A stretch of DNA of 49,324 nucleotides, taken from an uncultured Prevotellaceae bacterium (GTDB lineage Bacteria; Bacteroidota; Bacteroidia; Bacteroidales; Bacteroidaceae). The DNA lies in assembly GCA_902800585.1 (NCBI GenBank), contig CADCEW010000008.1, positions 1 to 49,324 on the forward strand, given 5' to 3'. The position numbers and the translations under genes are program-made. Below, piece after piece: positions 7,530 to 16,013 of this stretch; position 1 is the stretch's first letter; each line of letters opens with the position of its first letter. The notes below the pieces were generated by a model. It did no database searches. It was not told the origin of the DNA and saw only the letters and a list, made by a program, of their open reading frames with translations.

Positions 7530-8673
7530 CACCTTCAAATAGTTGGCGCCACTGCTCGGCAATCTTTTCCATCTGGAATCGCTTGACGTTCTGTATGGCA
7601 TACTTTGCGATGGATTCCCGTTTGGCGGAATCCTGAATAAGTGTAACAAGCGCATCAGCTAACTCTTCGACATTACCATTCTCCACCAATAACCCGTCCT
7701 CACCATCTTTGATGATGGAGCGTGGTCCCCATGGACAGTCGAAACTCGCCACAGCTAACCCGCATGCCATCGCCTCAATGATAACCATCCCAAATCCTTC
7801 GAAACGGGAACTGCACACGGCAATGGAACTCTTCAGATATTCTTGCTCTATATCAGTGGTCCGTCCTTTCAACTGGCAGCGTCTGCGGTCGATGCCTAAT
7901 TTGTCTATCAAAGCATTGAAGGCTGTCGTGTCACCATCACCAAAGACTTCCAATCGCCAGTCCTTCGTCCTTTTTTCTACCTGTGCCCATGCCTCCAATA
8001 ACAGGTCAATACCCTTCTCATGCGAATAACGTGCCACGGCAATGACCCGTTTTTCTGTCAAGGGACTGACTGCCGAGGGCATGAAGGGGGAGGGATTAGG
8101 GATTGTTACAACGTTGTCTAATTCGGTCCACAACTCACGGTCTTTGTCTGTTAGTACCACAAAGCGGTCGAGTTTTTTCAGGTTGTTCAGCAGTTGCTTT
8201 GACCAGAACTTGGCAAACAGGTTCATCACGAAATTATTCTTCTCATCCTTGAAATTACGGTAATTGTCGCGATGTACATGTATCTCCCCCATTTTCTTAC
8301 TACCGTCAGGAATCTCATTGAGGAAATTAATCTCACGCCGAAGTAGACTCATGGTGATATCTGGTCGGATACGCATCAGCTCTTTCCTGACCAGTCTTCG
8401 GTATTTGATTTGTTTGGGGATATATATGAAAAATTTCTTCCAGAAAGGACAGTTCCAAAGCTGTTCGAAGTTCAAATCGTAGTTGATGATCTTGATTTTA
8501 TCTGATACATGGTAGAAGAATGGTAACCCTTTTCCTTCCGTCAGAAGGATGGTAATGTCGTAACCAAAATGTTCTACGAAATAATTCGCTTTCATGGTTA
8601 AAACACGAGCAGCTCCGTCTGCAGTATGGATAGAAGGAGTAATATAGACTATCTTGAGTGGTTGGGGCGCCAT
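7516..8673 (-). CDS. GT4 family glycosyltransferase, paralogue of the gene at 5248
   Basis: The 385-residue protein starts MAPQPLKIVYITPSIHTADG and has the GT4 donor-domain motifs VARYSHEKGIDLLLEAWAQ and SSRFEGFGMVIIEAMACGL. Compared with its paralogue, the nucleotide-binding segment is almost unchanged while the N-terminal acceptor-binding half has diverged. It may therefore use the same donor on a different acceptor (inference). The -7 box TAATTTTG at 8696-8703 gives a leader of about 17-20 nt. It is transcribed divergently from the GT2 gene at 8748 and converges on the GT2 gene at 6489. Confidence 0.85.
   Translation of the reverse strand: MAPQPLKIVYITPSIHTADGAARVLTMKANYFVEHFGYDITILLTEGKGLPFFYHVSDKIKIINYDLNFEQLWNCPFWKKFFIYIPKQIKYRRLVRKELMRIRPDITMSLLRREINFLNEIPDGSKKMGEIHVHRDNYRNFKDEKNNFVMNLFAKFWSKQLLNNLKKLDRFVVLTDKDRELWTELDNVVTIPNPSPFMPSAVSPLTEKRVIAVARYSHEKGIDLLLEAWAQVEKRTKDWRLEVFGDGDTTAFNALIDKLGIDRRRCQLKGRTTDIEQEYLKSSIAVCSSRFEGFGMVIIEAMACGLAVASFDCPWGPRSIIKDGEDGLLVENGNVEELADALVTLIQDSAKRESIAKYAIQNVKRFQMEKIAEQWRQLFEGAIRS
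7787..8075 (-). repeat. Arm 2 of a long imperfect inverted repeat (shared GT4 segment)
   Basis: This is the reverse-complement partner of 5850-6135. The arms are separated by about 1.65 kb that carries the whole GT2 gene at 6489-7529. Confidence 0.8.
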
Positions 8674-8695
8674 AGGAAAACCATATATTTTTATG

Positions 8696-8703
8696 CAAAA
8701 TTA
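8696..8703 (-). promoter_or_regulatory. -7 box of the minus-strand GT4 gene
   Basis: TAATTTTG on the minus strand lies 22 bases before the ATG at 8673. It is back to back with the plus-strand box at 8736-8743. Confidence 0.55.
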
Positions 8704-8735
8704 CTGAAATTATTTGAGTTTCCCAAATTATTTCG

Positions 8736-8743
8736 TACTTTTG
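8736..8743 (+). promoter_or_regulatory. -7 box, probable leaderless promoter of the GT2 operon
   Basis: TACTTTTG is followed by only TAAC and then the ATG at 8748. Transcription would begin at about the start codon. Confidence 0.6.
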
Positions 8744-8747
8744 TAAC

Positions 8748-9782
8748 ATGAAATATGACGTAACGATAGGAATTCCTGTTTACAATGCAGAGAAATACAT
8801 TCGTCAGGCGATGGATTCTGCTTTGGCACAGACTTATAAGAGTATCGAGTTTTTGATACTTGATGACTGTGGATCGGATTCTTCCCTGTCAATTATCAGG
8901 GAATACCAGGAAACGCATCCCCGAGGGGCAGATATACATATTCTGTCTCAGCCACAGAACATGGGAGTCAGTGCGGCACGAAACCGAATTATAGATGAGG
9001 CACAAGGATGTTTCTTGTTTTTCATGGATGCTGATGACTTGTTGGAACCTAGAGTTATTTCGTTATTGATGGAGCATCAGCAGCGGACAGGTGCTGACAT
9101 TGTGTATGGTTCCTATGATAAGATAGAAACCTATAATGACAATAAGGTAGTGGCGATGGTCCGTTATCCATCGATTGAATTAAATGGTGACGGATGTCTT
9201 GCAGAATATGCATGGCATAAATACGGTAATCTGCAGACCACCATTTGGAATTATGTTGTTGACGTGGAGATGCTTCGCCGTTCGAAGGTCCGGTTTATTG
9301 ATACTGACTTCTGGGAGGACATGGCTTTTAATTTTGATCTGCTGCCGTATTGTCAGCATGCGGTCCTTCTTCCAGATATCACCTATCATTATCTGTGTCA
9401 TTATGATTCTTTGAGTAAATATCAGGATCGGACACAAATCAATAAGGAAGAAGTGATTAGGAACATAGCGACGGTGGATTATATGAAGATACAATGTATA
9501 AAGGCAAAAAAGAAACCTTATTTGCCGAAGCGTTGTCTTAATGTGTTGAGGACTGATATATATGTGTTGTGTTATATCCTCAAGAATGCACATAAAATCA
9601 CTCCGTCGTTCAGTCGTCATGAATTAAAGACCATTATGACTCATCCTGCAACGCTTCCTGAAATCATGGACTTCCCGCATGACAGGATAAAGAACCTGAT
9701 GTTTTATCTGCTGAGTAGGCTTCCTGCGAGGATGGTTGTATGGATCATGACTATTATAGGAAAGATAAAGGGGTTAATATAG
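8748..9782 (+). CDS. GT2 family glycosyltransferase
   Basis: The 344-residue GT-A protein starts MKYDVTIGIPVYNAEKYIRQ. It has EFLILDDCGSDSS, the segment GVSAARNRIIDEAQGCFLFF and then MDADD with the DxD pair near residue 100. TDFWEDMAFNFDLLPYC and the C-terminal helices follow, as in polysaccharide GT2 enzymes. It opens a three-gene plus-strand operon with the GT2 at 9793 and the GT4 at 10803. It should add a sugar on the cytoplasmic face of the membrane; donor and linkage cannot be told from sequence. The ATG is only 4 bases after the -7 box, so it is probably translated from a leaderless message. Confidence 0.85.
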   Translation: MKYDVTIGIPVYNAEKYIRQAMDSALAQTYKSIEFLILDDCGSDSSLSIIREYQETHPRGADIHILSQPQNMGVSAARNRIIDEAQGCFLFFMDADDLLEPRVISLLMEHQQRTGADIVYGSYDKIETYNDNKVVAMVRYPSIELNGDGCLAEYAWHKYGNLQTTIWNYVVDVEMLRRSKVRFIDTDFWEDMAFNFDLLPYCQHAVLLPDITYHYLCHYDSLSKYQDRTQINKEEVIRNIATVDYMKIQCIKAKKKPYLPKRCLNVLRTDIYVLCYILKNAHKITPSFSRHELKTIMTHPATLPEIMDFPHDRIKNLMFYLLSRLPARMVVWIMTIIGKIKGLI

Positions 9783-9792
9783 ACAGATAAAG

Positions 9793-10806
9793 ATGGATAA
9801 TCCTTTAGTGTCAATCATCATACCTGTTTACAAGGTTGAAAGGTATATAGAAAGATGCCTTCTTTCTGTTATGCGACAGGAATGCCAAGGAGTTTCCATG
9901 GAGTGTATCTTGGTTGACGACTGTACACCTGATGACAGTATGGAGATAGCGGAACGGCTGATAGCTGAGTACGAGGGACAGGTTACATTCCATATAATAC
10001 GACATGAACAGAACGGAGGACTTCCTGTTGCCCGTAACACGGGAATGGCACATGCTACGGGTGACTACCTGTTGTTTGTTGATTCGGATGATTATCTTAC
10101 AGATGACTGTATACGGAAACTGACTGATGTCGTTAGAGCATTTCCGGAAGTACAGGTTGTAAAAGGAAACCATATTGGCAGGGCTTCAGTGATTTCATCT
10201 CATGTTCCAGGAGGTCCCTTAGATAATGATACCATACTAGAATTGCTCTATATGGGAGTGATTCCAGTGATGGTGTGGAACACACTCATTAAGCGCTCAG
10301 TTATAGTACAAGGACAGCTCTCTTTCCGTCAAGGATTGGTGTTCGAGGATAATCTGTGGTCAGTTTATCTTTTTCGCAGTATTGACTTTTTTATGTTCAT
10401 ACCTGATGTGACATATCATTATGAGATGAATGCGGATTCAATTCAGGGAGAAAATGATGTTGTTATTTGTCCGCCAAAGTATTTGTCACATATGATTACA
10501 ATTGTAGATGAATTCATGGACACTTTTGATATGTCTCACTTTGTACCTTATACTTTTTTTATGATGAAGCGTTTCATGCAGATGTTTGACAGCATGACAA
10601 AGGATAGACAGATTTCTGCGGAGTTCTGTCTCCATGCTAAAAAACTTCGGAACAAACTGATGCGGCTTACCCTAAATAACTTTCATTTGACACTTGTAGT
10701 TTTTGAGTTATTGTTATTCCAACCTTTTAGAGGGTTGATGCGCTTTCGTTGGTTTCGACATAACTATAATCATATAGAAAAGGTAATTTATTGGTTGGCA
10801 AAATGA
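9793..10806 (+). CDS. GT2 family glycosyltransferase
   Basis: The 337-residue GT-A protein carries VSIIIPVYKVERYIERCLLS, CILVDDCTPDDSM, the segment LPVARNTGMAHATGDYLLFV and then DSDD. It lies 10 bases after the preceding GT2 gene, and its TGA overlaps the ATG of the following GT4 (ATGA), so translational coupling is likely. The C-terminal part (MVWNTLIKRSVI, QGLVFEDNLWSVYL) is typical of the WcaA-like group. Its substrate is unknown. Confidence 0.85.
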   Translation: MDNPLVSIIIPVYKVERYIERCLLSVMRQECQGVSMECILVDDCTPDDSMEIAERLIAEYEGQVTFHIIRHEQNGGLPVARNTGMAHATGDYLLFVDSDDYLTDDCIRKLTDVVRAFPEVQVVKGNHIGRASVISSHVPGGPLDNDTILELLYMGVIPVMVWNTLIKRSVIVQGQLSFRQGLVFEDNLWSVYLFRSIDFFMFIPDVTYHYEMNADSIQGENDVVICPPKYLSHMITIVDEFMDTFDMSHFVPYTFFMMKRFMQMFDSMTKDRQISAEFCLHAKKLRNKLMRLTLNNFHLTLVVFELLLFQPFRGLMRFRWFRHNYNHIEKVIYWLAK

Positions 10807-11915
10807 AAATAGTCTATTTATATTCGTCATTAGCTGTTTGGGGAGGCGTGGAACGTATTCTTGTTGACAAGATGAACTACTTGGCTCGTGAGTATGGAGA
10901 CGAGGTATATATCATCACTTCTGATCAAGGACCGCATCATATTCCTTACTATTTGGATGAGCGTGTTCATCATGTGGATATGAATATCCGGTTTCATACA
11001 CAGTATCGATATGGTTTGGCGCGTCGGCAATGGGTTCGTAGGCGGATGTTGCGAGAATATTTCATTAAACTAAATCAGATGTTGACTGATATCCAGCCGG
11101 ATATTGTAGTGTGTACTACGGTTCATAATATTAGACGATTATTGAAAGTGAAAGGAAAGATACCCTTGATCGTTGAATCGCATTTCAATTTTTCCCATCC
11201 AGATAGTTGGTGGCATCTAATACAGAATAGGATAAACAATTATTGGATTGGTAAGGCTGAGGCTGTCGTGACTCTGACAGATAGGGATGCTGGGGATTGG
11301 AAAAGGGTGAGCAGGCATGTTCATGTTATTCCTAATGTGGTACATATGAATGACTCAAATATGTATAGCGATTGTACGGCAAAACGTGTCCTTTTTGTAG
11401 GCAGGTTCGAGGAACAGAAGAATATCGGTGAGTTAATCAGTATATGGCAGTTAGTACATTCTAAACACCCAGACTGGAAGTTAGATTTGTATGGTGATGG
11501 AGCACTATGGGAGAAGTATAAGCAGGAAACAGATGCTCTGAATATTAATATTGAAGTACACAAGCCGAGCTCTCAAATTATGGATGTCTATCGTCGTAGT
11601 AGTATTTTTGTTTTACTCTCTCTTTATGAACCTTTTGGCTTGGTTATTCCAGAGGCAATGAGTTGTGGCTTGCCTGTTGTCACCTATGATAGCCCTTATG
11701 GTCCTTCCAGTATTATCTCTGATGGAGAGGATGGCTTCTTGATTCCCATACATGGTTGTCAGGCTTTTGCTGACCGTGTCTGTCAGTTGATAGAGGATCA
11801 GGAGTTACGTCAGTCTATGGGTAAGCATGCCATTGAGTCATCCCGACGTTTCTCTGCAGACAAGATTATGCCCATGTGGAAACAACTCTTTGAAAAGCTA
11901 ACTTCTCTTTCCTGA
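10803..11915 (+). CDS. GT4 family glycosyltransferase
   Basis: The 370-residue protein begins MKIVYLYSSLAVWGGVERIL, the usual GT4 acceptor-domain glycine loop. The donor domain has VLFVGRFEEQKNIGELIS and LSLYEPFGLVIPEAMSCGLP with the E-x7-E pair, followed by GPSSIISDGEDGFLI. I prefer the ATG at 10803, which overlaps the previous stop as ATGA, over a GTG/ATG-like start 12 bases upstream. It is the third gene of the operon starting at 8748. The gene ends 12 bases from the convergent AAA ATPase. Confidence 0.85.
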   Translation: MKIVYLYSSLAVWGGVERILVDKMNYLAREYGDEVYIITSDQGPHHIPYYLDERVHHVDMNIRFHTQYRYGLARRQWVRRRMLREYFIKLNQMLTDIQPDIVVCTTVHNIRRLLKVKGKIPLIVESHFNFSHPDSWWHLIQNRINNYWIGKAEAVVTLTDRDAGDWKRVSRHVHVIPNVVHMNDSNMYSDCTAKRVLFVGRFEEQKNIGELISIWQLVHSKHPDWKLDLYGDGALWEKYKQETDALNINIEVHKPSSQIMDVYRRSSIFVLLSLYEPFGLVIPEAMSCGLPVVTYDSPYGPSSIISDGEDGFLIPIHGCQAFADRVCQLIEDQELRQSMGKHAIESSRRFSADKIMPMWKQLFEKLTSLS

Positions 11916-11927
11916 AAATTCGAAGCA

Positions 11928-13049
11928 TTAGCTCCTTTTTAACCACAAAGCGAAGAACTGGTCGTAGACCATGTAACATCCTTTCTCTTGTGTAATCAGG
12001 TCTTTGTCCAACAATGCTTTCAGGGCAGAAGAAACACTGCTTGATGACATTAACTGATACTTGTTGATGAAAGCTCCGCTTAAAACTCCTTTAGCAACAC
12101 CCTCCTGGGCAATAGCTCTGAAAACATTCCGTTGTCGTTCTGGCATTTGACTCATTTGGGTTTCAAAATTATCAGACAGCATGTTTAGCAGGTAGTTAAT
12201 GGCTTCGTCTACCATACTGGGTTCACAAGTCTTACCATAGTCAGTAAATAGGAATAATACATTCATCACGCGTTGTAGGCACTGTGTGACCCCTTGGAAT
12301 CGATGATACACCTCTGCTATAACATCTTCCTGAATATTTTTTCCGTTGACCTCAAACAGAAGAGTGGCAAACTCGGTATATTTGTCTAAAGAGATCGGTG
12401 CTAATCCCATGGTGATGACGGATTGATAGAATGGGCGGCTGGGAGAAGTGAATATTTCACTCATGAGGTGTCTTTTAGAGCCAGAGAAAAGAAAGGTGGC
12501 ATTGGGACAACGCTGTATGTGTGTCCTTAATAGTGCCTCCACATTACTGGCATCAGGGTAATCGGTTATTTTTTGAAATTCATCAATTGCAACTATGCAT
12601 GGTTTGTCGGATTTTCTCAGGTATTCGAAGATCTCGTCAAGAGTTGTTGCAGGGTGGACAATGTTACCCAACCCCAGCCCCCATACAGGATTGCCATTGA
12701 TGTCGAAAGATATTTCTTGTTGAAGTGATTTTATTGTAGTTACAAATCCTTCCCAGATTTTACGTCCTCTTGGTTTCAATTCCTCAAGAATAGCTTTTCC
12801 AAAGACGTTGACGAAATCGGTTAATGAACTGGTAGCGTAGATATCAATTAAGAATGTGTAATAATTGTTCTTAATCTCTGATTGGTTAAAACAATGATGT
12901 ATCAAATCTGTCTTTCCCAAACGACGGGGAGAGATCAATGCCATATTATTTTCGTTGGTTAGTAACTTTATCAAATCTTTAGTTTCCTTCAGGCGGTCGC
13001 AGAAGTATTCTGGTCCGGCATAGCCTTTAGTGACAAATGGATTTTTCAT
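11928..13049 (-). CDS. AAA/STAND-like ATPase of the archaeal-type ATPase family
   Basis: The 373-residue protein starts MKNPFVTKGYAGPEYFCDR, the N-terminal pattern of the ATPase family first described in archaea (PF01637) and common in Bacteroidetes. The Walker A motif is SPRRLGKTDL near residue 47 and Walker B is CIVAIDEFQKI near 145. GSKRHLM follows as sensor, and a C-terminal winged-helix part includes SSALKALLDKDLITQ. The length fits the version that lacks the C-terminal DUF234 nuclease-like domain. It has no obvious role in polysaccharide assembly and seems to be an independent insert in the locus. It has its own -7 box at 13077-13084. The ATG at 13049 is chosen because the longer frame runs back to near that box. 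Confidence 0.75.
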   Translation of the reverse strand: MKNPFVTKGYAGPEYFCDRLKETKDLIKLLTNENNMALISPRRLGKTDLIHHCFNQSEIKNNYYTFLIDIYATSSLTDFVNVFGKAILEELKPRGRKIWEGFVTTIKSLQQEISFDINGNPVWGLGLGNIVHPATTLDEIFEYLRKSDKPCIVAIDEFQKITDYPDASNVEALLRTHIQRCPNATFLFSGSKRHLMSEIFTSPSRPFYQSVITMGLAPISLDKYTEFATLLFEVNGKNIQEDVIAEVYHRFQGVTQCLQRVMNVLFLFTDYGKTCEPSMVDEAINYLLNMLSDNFETQMSQMPERQRNVFRAIAQEGVAKGVLSGAFINKYQLMSSSSVSSALKALLDKDLITQEKGCYMVYDQFFALWLKRS

Positions 13050-13076
13050 ATTATCATTGATTATAGTTTGATGATG

Positions 13077-13084
13077 CAAATATA
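13077..13084 (-). promoter_or_regulatory. -7 box of the AAA ATPase gene
   Basis: TATATTTG on the minus strand is 27 bases before the ATG at 13049. Confidence 0.55.
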
Positions 13085-13145
13085 CAAACAATCCTTGTAT
13101 TTGCCAAATTTATTGTCGTAAATATGATTATCATAATCGCAATAA

Positions 13146-14156
13146 TCATTTCTTTCCTAACATCCAAGGCATTTTTGATTGAAAGAATAGGATGATGGGG
13201 TAGAGTAGGAGGGTTACAACCAATCCTAACAGGTAGGCTTCCAACGGAGAGAAGATATAGTCTGCAGGTATGTGGAAGAAGGGCTTGAGGATACCATAGC
13301 GGATGAGCCCTGTCATCATCCAGTGTAGTCCGATGAATACCATGGTACCATTGGAGTAGGTGATGACCACCTTGGAGTGGATGCCATTCAATAACTTGCA
13401 GAAATAGATAAAAGCAAGGACTCCGAACAGAACAGTAGGGAAGTAGGAGATCATGTGCATGGTGAAATCGCTCTCAATCCCAGCATGGTAGTCAAACAGG
13501 AAGATGCTTGTCATTAAAGTAATGACAAACCATCCGAGGTCTTTCTTGAAGTCGCAGGTCTTAAAGAAATGATACTTCCGACAGAGAAATCCCATGTAAT
13601 AGAAAGGAAGGGATTTGAAGATACCGACAGCGACATAGTGAGTGGTAAAACCATTATATTTACTGACGACATATAATCCCATCGCTAATAGGCAGAGTGC
13701 TCCCATCAACCAGTTACCGTGTTTTCTCTGTAGGCAGATATCCATTAGCAAGTGCATGATGAATAAGGCGGCAATAAACCAGGTGACAGGATTCAGCTCC
13801 TCTGCGAAACTATTGTTGGTTTGTAATAGGATAGTTCCATATATAGGTTTGATGGATTCTGAGAACGTAGGCATATTACCATGCTCACTATAGAACTTGA
13901 TGAGCCAGTAGGGATAGAACAAGATATTATAGGCAATATAAGGAATACCTAACTGGTATCCGTATTTCTTGATTTCTTCCTTAAGGTTGGTACGCTCTTT
14001 CTTCAGATAACCTGAGTTGAACATCAGACAGGCAAGGAGGAATACCATGAACCATGTAACGGGTTGGGCTCCCGTGGCTTGCGGAATGTGCACAGGTACT
14101 ACCAGTGCGACACTCAGGAACTTTGCCCAGTCCATCCAGTTGATTCTCTCGTTCAT
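13146..14156 (-). CDS. Membrane O-acyltransferase (Acyltransf_3 family)
   Basis: The 336-residue protein is a polytopic membrane protein of the acyltransferase-3 family. It starts MNERINWMDWAKFLSVALVV, with the arginine/aspartate pair just before the first membrane helix and a PVHIPQ catalytic-histidine motif. About ten hydrophobic helices follow. These proteins transfer acyl, usually acetyl, groups to sugars from the cytoplasmic side. I prefer the ATG at 14156, 16 bases after the upstream stop; an ATG at 14198 would overlap the upstream gene by 26 bases. It is the last gene of a four-gene minus-strand operon: SGNH protein, alpha/beta hydrolase, then two acyltransferases. Confidence 0.8.
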   Translation of the reverse strand: MNERINWMDWAKFLSVALVVPVHIPQATGAQPVTWFMVFLLACLMFNSGYLKKERTNLKEEIKKYGYQLGIPYIAYNILFYPYWLIKFYSEHGNMPTFSESIKPIYGTILLQTNNSFAEELNPVTWFIAALFIMHLLMDICLQRKHGNWLMGALCLLAMGLYVVSKYNGFTTHYVAVGIFKSLPFYYMGFLCRKYHFFKTCDFKKDLGWFVITLMTSIFLFDYHAGIESDFTMHMISYFPTVLFGVLAFIYFCKLLNGIHSKVVITYSNGTMVFIGLHWMMTGLIRYGILKPFFHIPADYIFSPLEAYLLGLVVTLLLYPIILFFQSKMPWMLGKK

Positions 14157-14172
14157 GTGTGCTAAATCATTT

Positions 14173-15174
14173 TTAGGTTTGTTGGTGCAAGTTGTCATAT
14201 ACTTTTTGTATAGCATACGAACATACAAGGATGATAGGGAACACAATGACAATCATATAAAACCATTTGACGGATGTGTCGGATGGATTCCATATTGACT
14301 CGGCAGACCAATAGAAGAATCTGTGAAACATATAACATGTCATACTAGCATAACTCACAACGCTGATTAGCTGGCAGACTCGTTTCTTGAGAACACTCTG
14401 CTGAACATTTGAATTGTCAAACAAAAGGCTACTGATACCTTCGCATACAAATAGGATAACAAATACTCCCATTGCTCCGATTGCCATCTGAACAGCATTA
14501 CTAAACTGCATAGAATAATACATGACAATAGTCACAATAATCACAAAAGTTAAGACGGCGGATATCTTAATGGATGTTCCGTGTGGAATGTTGATTCTCC
14601 AGTTAAAACATGGAGCAGAAATAACTCCTACAAGATAGAAGAATACATTGAAAAGAAAGCGACTGTCAATAGATGGGAACAAATACCGGGCAATTGCGAT
14701 GATGACCATGATGACAAGGCTACCCATTATCCTCCATTTTAACCTATGTCTTGAAATCAAGGGCGTTATCAGATAGCACCACAGAATAATGGGTATATAA
14801 TATAGTGTTCTGGGCTTGGGGTCGATAAAGGGGGAGACACAGAGCAAACCGTTCAGAGTGGATTTGGAGCCATTAAAGTCTATAAGCCATAATAAGATAG
14901 AGGATACTATAAATAAAGGGACAATCCTTAAGATGCGTTTCTTGTAAAACGTCCATATATCAGCATCCCCTTGTTGGCCAAATATATATTTCTTGCCCAG
15001 TAGATAGCCAGAGACAAAGGTAAAAGCCCCCAGGCAGGCATGTGTCATACCTATGCATATTGGAAGATAAAAAGTCATGCGCCCGTTAGGATAGATATAT
15101 TCATAGAGATGAATATATGTGACAATATATGTCATACATACAACGCGTACAACATCAAATCTATATTCTCTCAT
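14173..15174 (-). CDS. Membrane O-acyltransferase (Acyltransf_3 family)
   Basis: The 333-residue protein begins MREYRFDVVRVVCMTYIVTY with YIHLYEYIYP soon after, the family's R-x-D plus histidine pattern. About ten hydrophobic segments follow. The ATG overlaps the TGA of the upstream hydrolase gene by 4 bases (ATGA), so the two are translationally coupled. It probably acylates a sugar of the exopolysaccharide at the inner membrane. The presence of two acyltransferases in one operon suggests two positions or two acyl groups (inference). Confidence 0.8.
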   Translation of the reverse strand: MREYRFDVVRVVCMTYIVTYIHLYEYIYPNGRMTFYLPICIGMTHACLGAFTFVSGYLLGKKYIFGQQGDADIWTFYKKRILRIVPLFIVSSILLWLIDFNGSKSTLNGLLCVSPFIDPKPRTLYYIPIILWCYLITPLISRHRLKWRIMGSLVIMVIIAIARYLFPSIDSRFLFNVFFYLVGVISAPCFNWRINIPHGTSIKISAVLTFVIIVTIVMYYSMQFSNAVQMAIGAMGVFVILFVCEGISSLLFDNSNVQQSVLKKRVCQLISVVSYASMTCYMFHRFFYWSAESIWNPSDTSVKWFYMIVIVFPIILVCSYAIQKVYDNLHQQT

Positions 15175-16013
15175 TCTTCGTTTCTCTTAACTTGTTGCCT
15201 GCTATCCAACCAGTTTTTCAAGTCCTCCATGACTTGACTATGGAAAGTGAAAAAGGGTTGTAATCCCCAACCATGACTATCTTCGTGATACACTTGAAGT
15301 GTAGCAGGACGGTTCTTGGCACGCATCCCGTCATAAAAGAGTTTTGCATTCTGTGGGTTGACAACAGTGTCACCCGTTATCATAACGATATATGCAGGAG
15401 GTGTATGTTCTGAGATGTGTAGTTCATTGCTGAATTGTTCTTCTTTTTTCTTTGAAGCATCTTCTCCTAACAGGCTGTCATGGGTGCGTTTATGAGTCAG
15501 CTCCTTTTTCATTGAAACGACGGGATAGAATAATATTCCGAAGTCTGGGCGGACAGAGGCTTTGTCGCTCACCATAAAATAGGATGCCAGATGTCCACCT
15601 GCAGAGAACCCCATCATGCCAACATTGTCTTTGTCAAAATTCCATTCCTGAGCGTGTTGCCGCATCACTAACATACCGTCCGTGCCATCGTCCAGCATAA
15701 TCTGTTCACGCTCAGGATACTGATGAGGGAATCTGTATTCCAACATAGCTACTGTGTATCCTTGACGGTGGAAGAACGGGAACCAAAGATATCCCTCAGT
15801 CCACAGTTGCAAATAACGATATCCACCACCAGGACATAGAATAACGGCACCACGTACCTGATTGTCCTTGTCTGCAGGTAAGACATGCAAAAGAGAACCA
15901 TGTGGCAGCTGAATACGAATGATTGATCGATTGACAATCCATATCCCCGTCAATATCAGTAGGAGTAGAACGATGGACGCATACATTATTATTCTCATTC
16001 TCATTGTCTTCAT
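15171..16013 (-). CDS. Alpha/beta hydrolase, carbohydrate esterase-like
   Basis: The 280-residue protein has an N-terminal membrane helix or uncleaved signal (about residues 6-27) and then an alpha/beta hydrolase domain. It shows the oxyanion-hole motif CPGGGY near residue 61, the nucleophile motif GFSAGG near 137, an acidic residue in TGDTVVNP and the catalytic histidine in EDSHGWG. This matches the BD-FAE/acetyl-esterase group, which removes acetyl or feruloyl groups from sugars. In this operon with acyltransferases it may trim or remodel acyl groups in the periplasm. Its ends overlap both neighbours by 4 bases. Confidence 0.8.
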   Translation of the reverse strand: MKTMRMRIIMYASIVLLLLILTGIWIVNRSIIRIQLPHGSLLHVLPADKDNQVRGAVILCPGGGYRYLQLWTEGYLWFPFFHRQGYTVAMLEYRFPHQYPEREQIMLDDGTDGMLVMRQHAQEWNFDKDNVGMMGFSAGGHLASYFMVSDKASVRPDFGILFYPVVSMKKELTHKRTHDSLLGEDASKKKEEQFSNELHISEHTPPAYIVMITGDTVVNPQNAKLFYDGMRAKNRPATLQVYHEDSHGWGLQPFFTFHSQVMEDLKNWLDSRQQVKRNEE

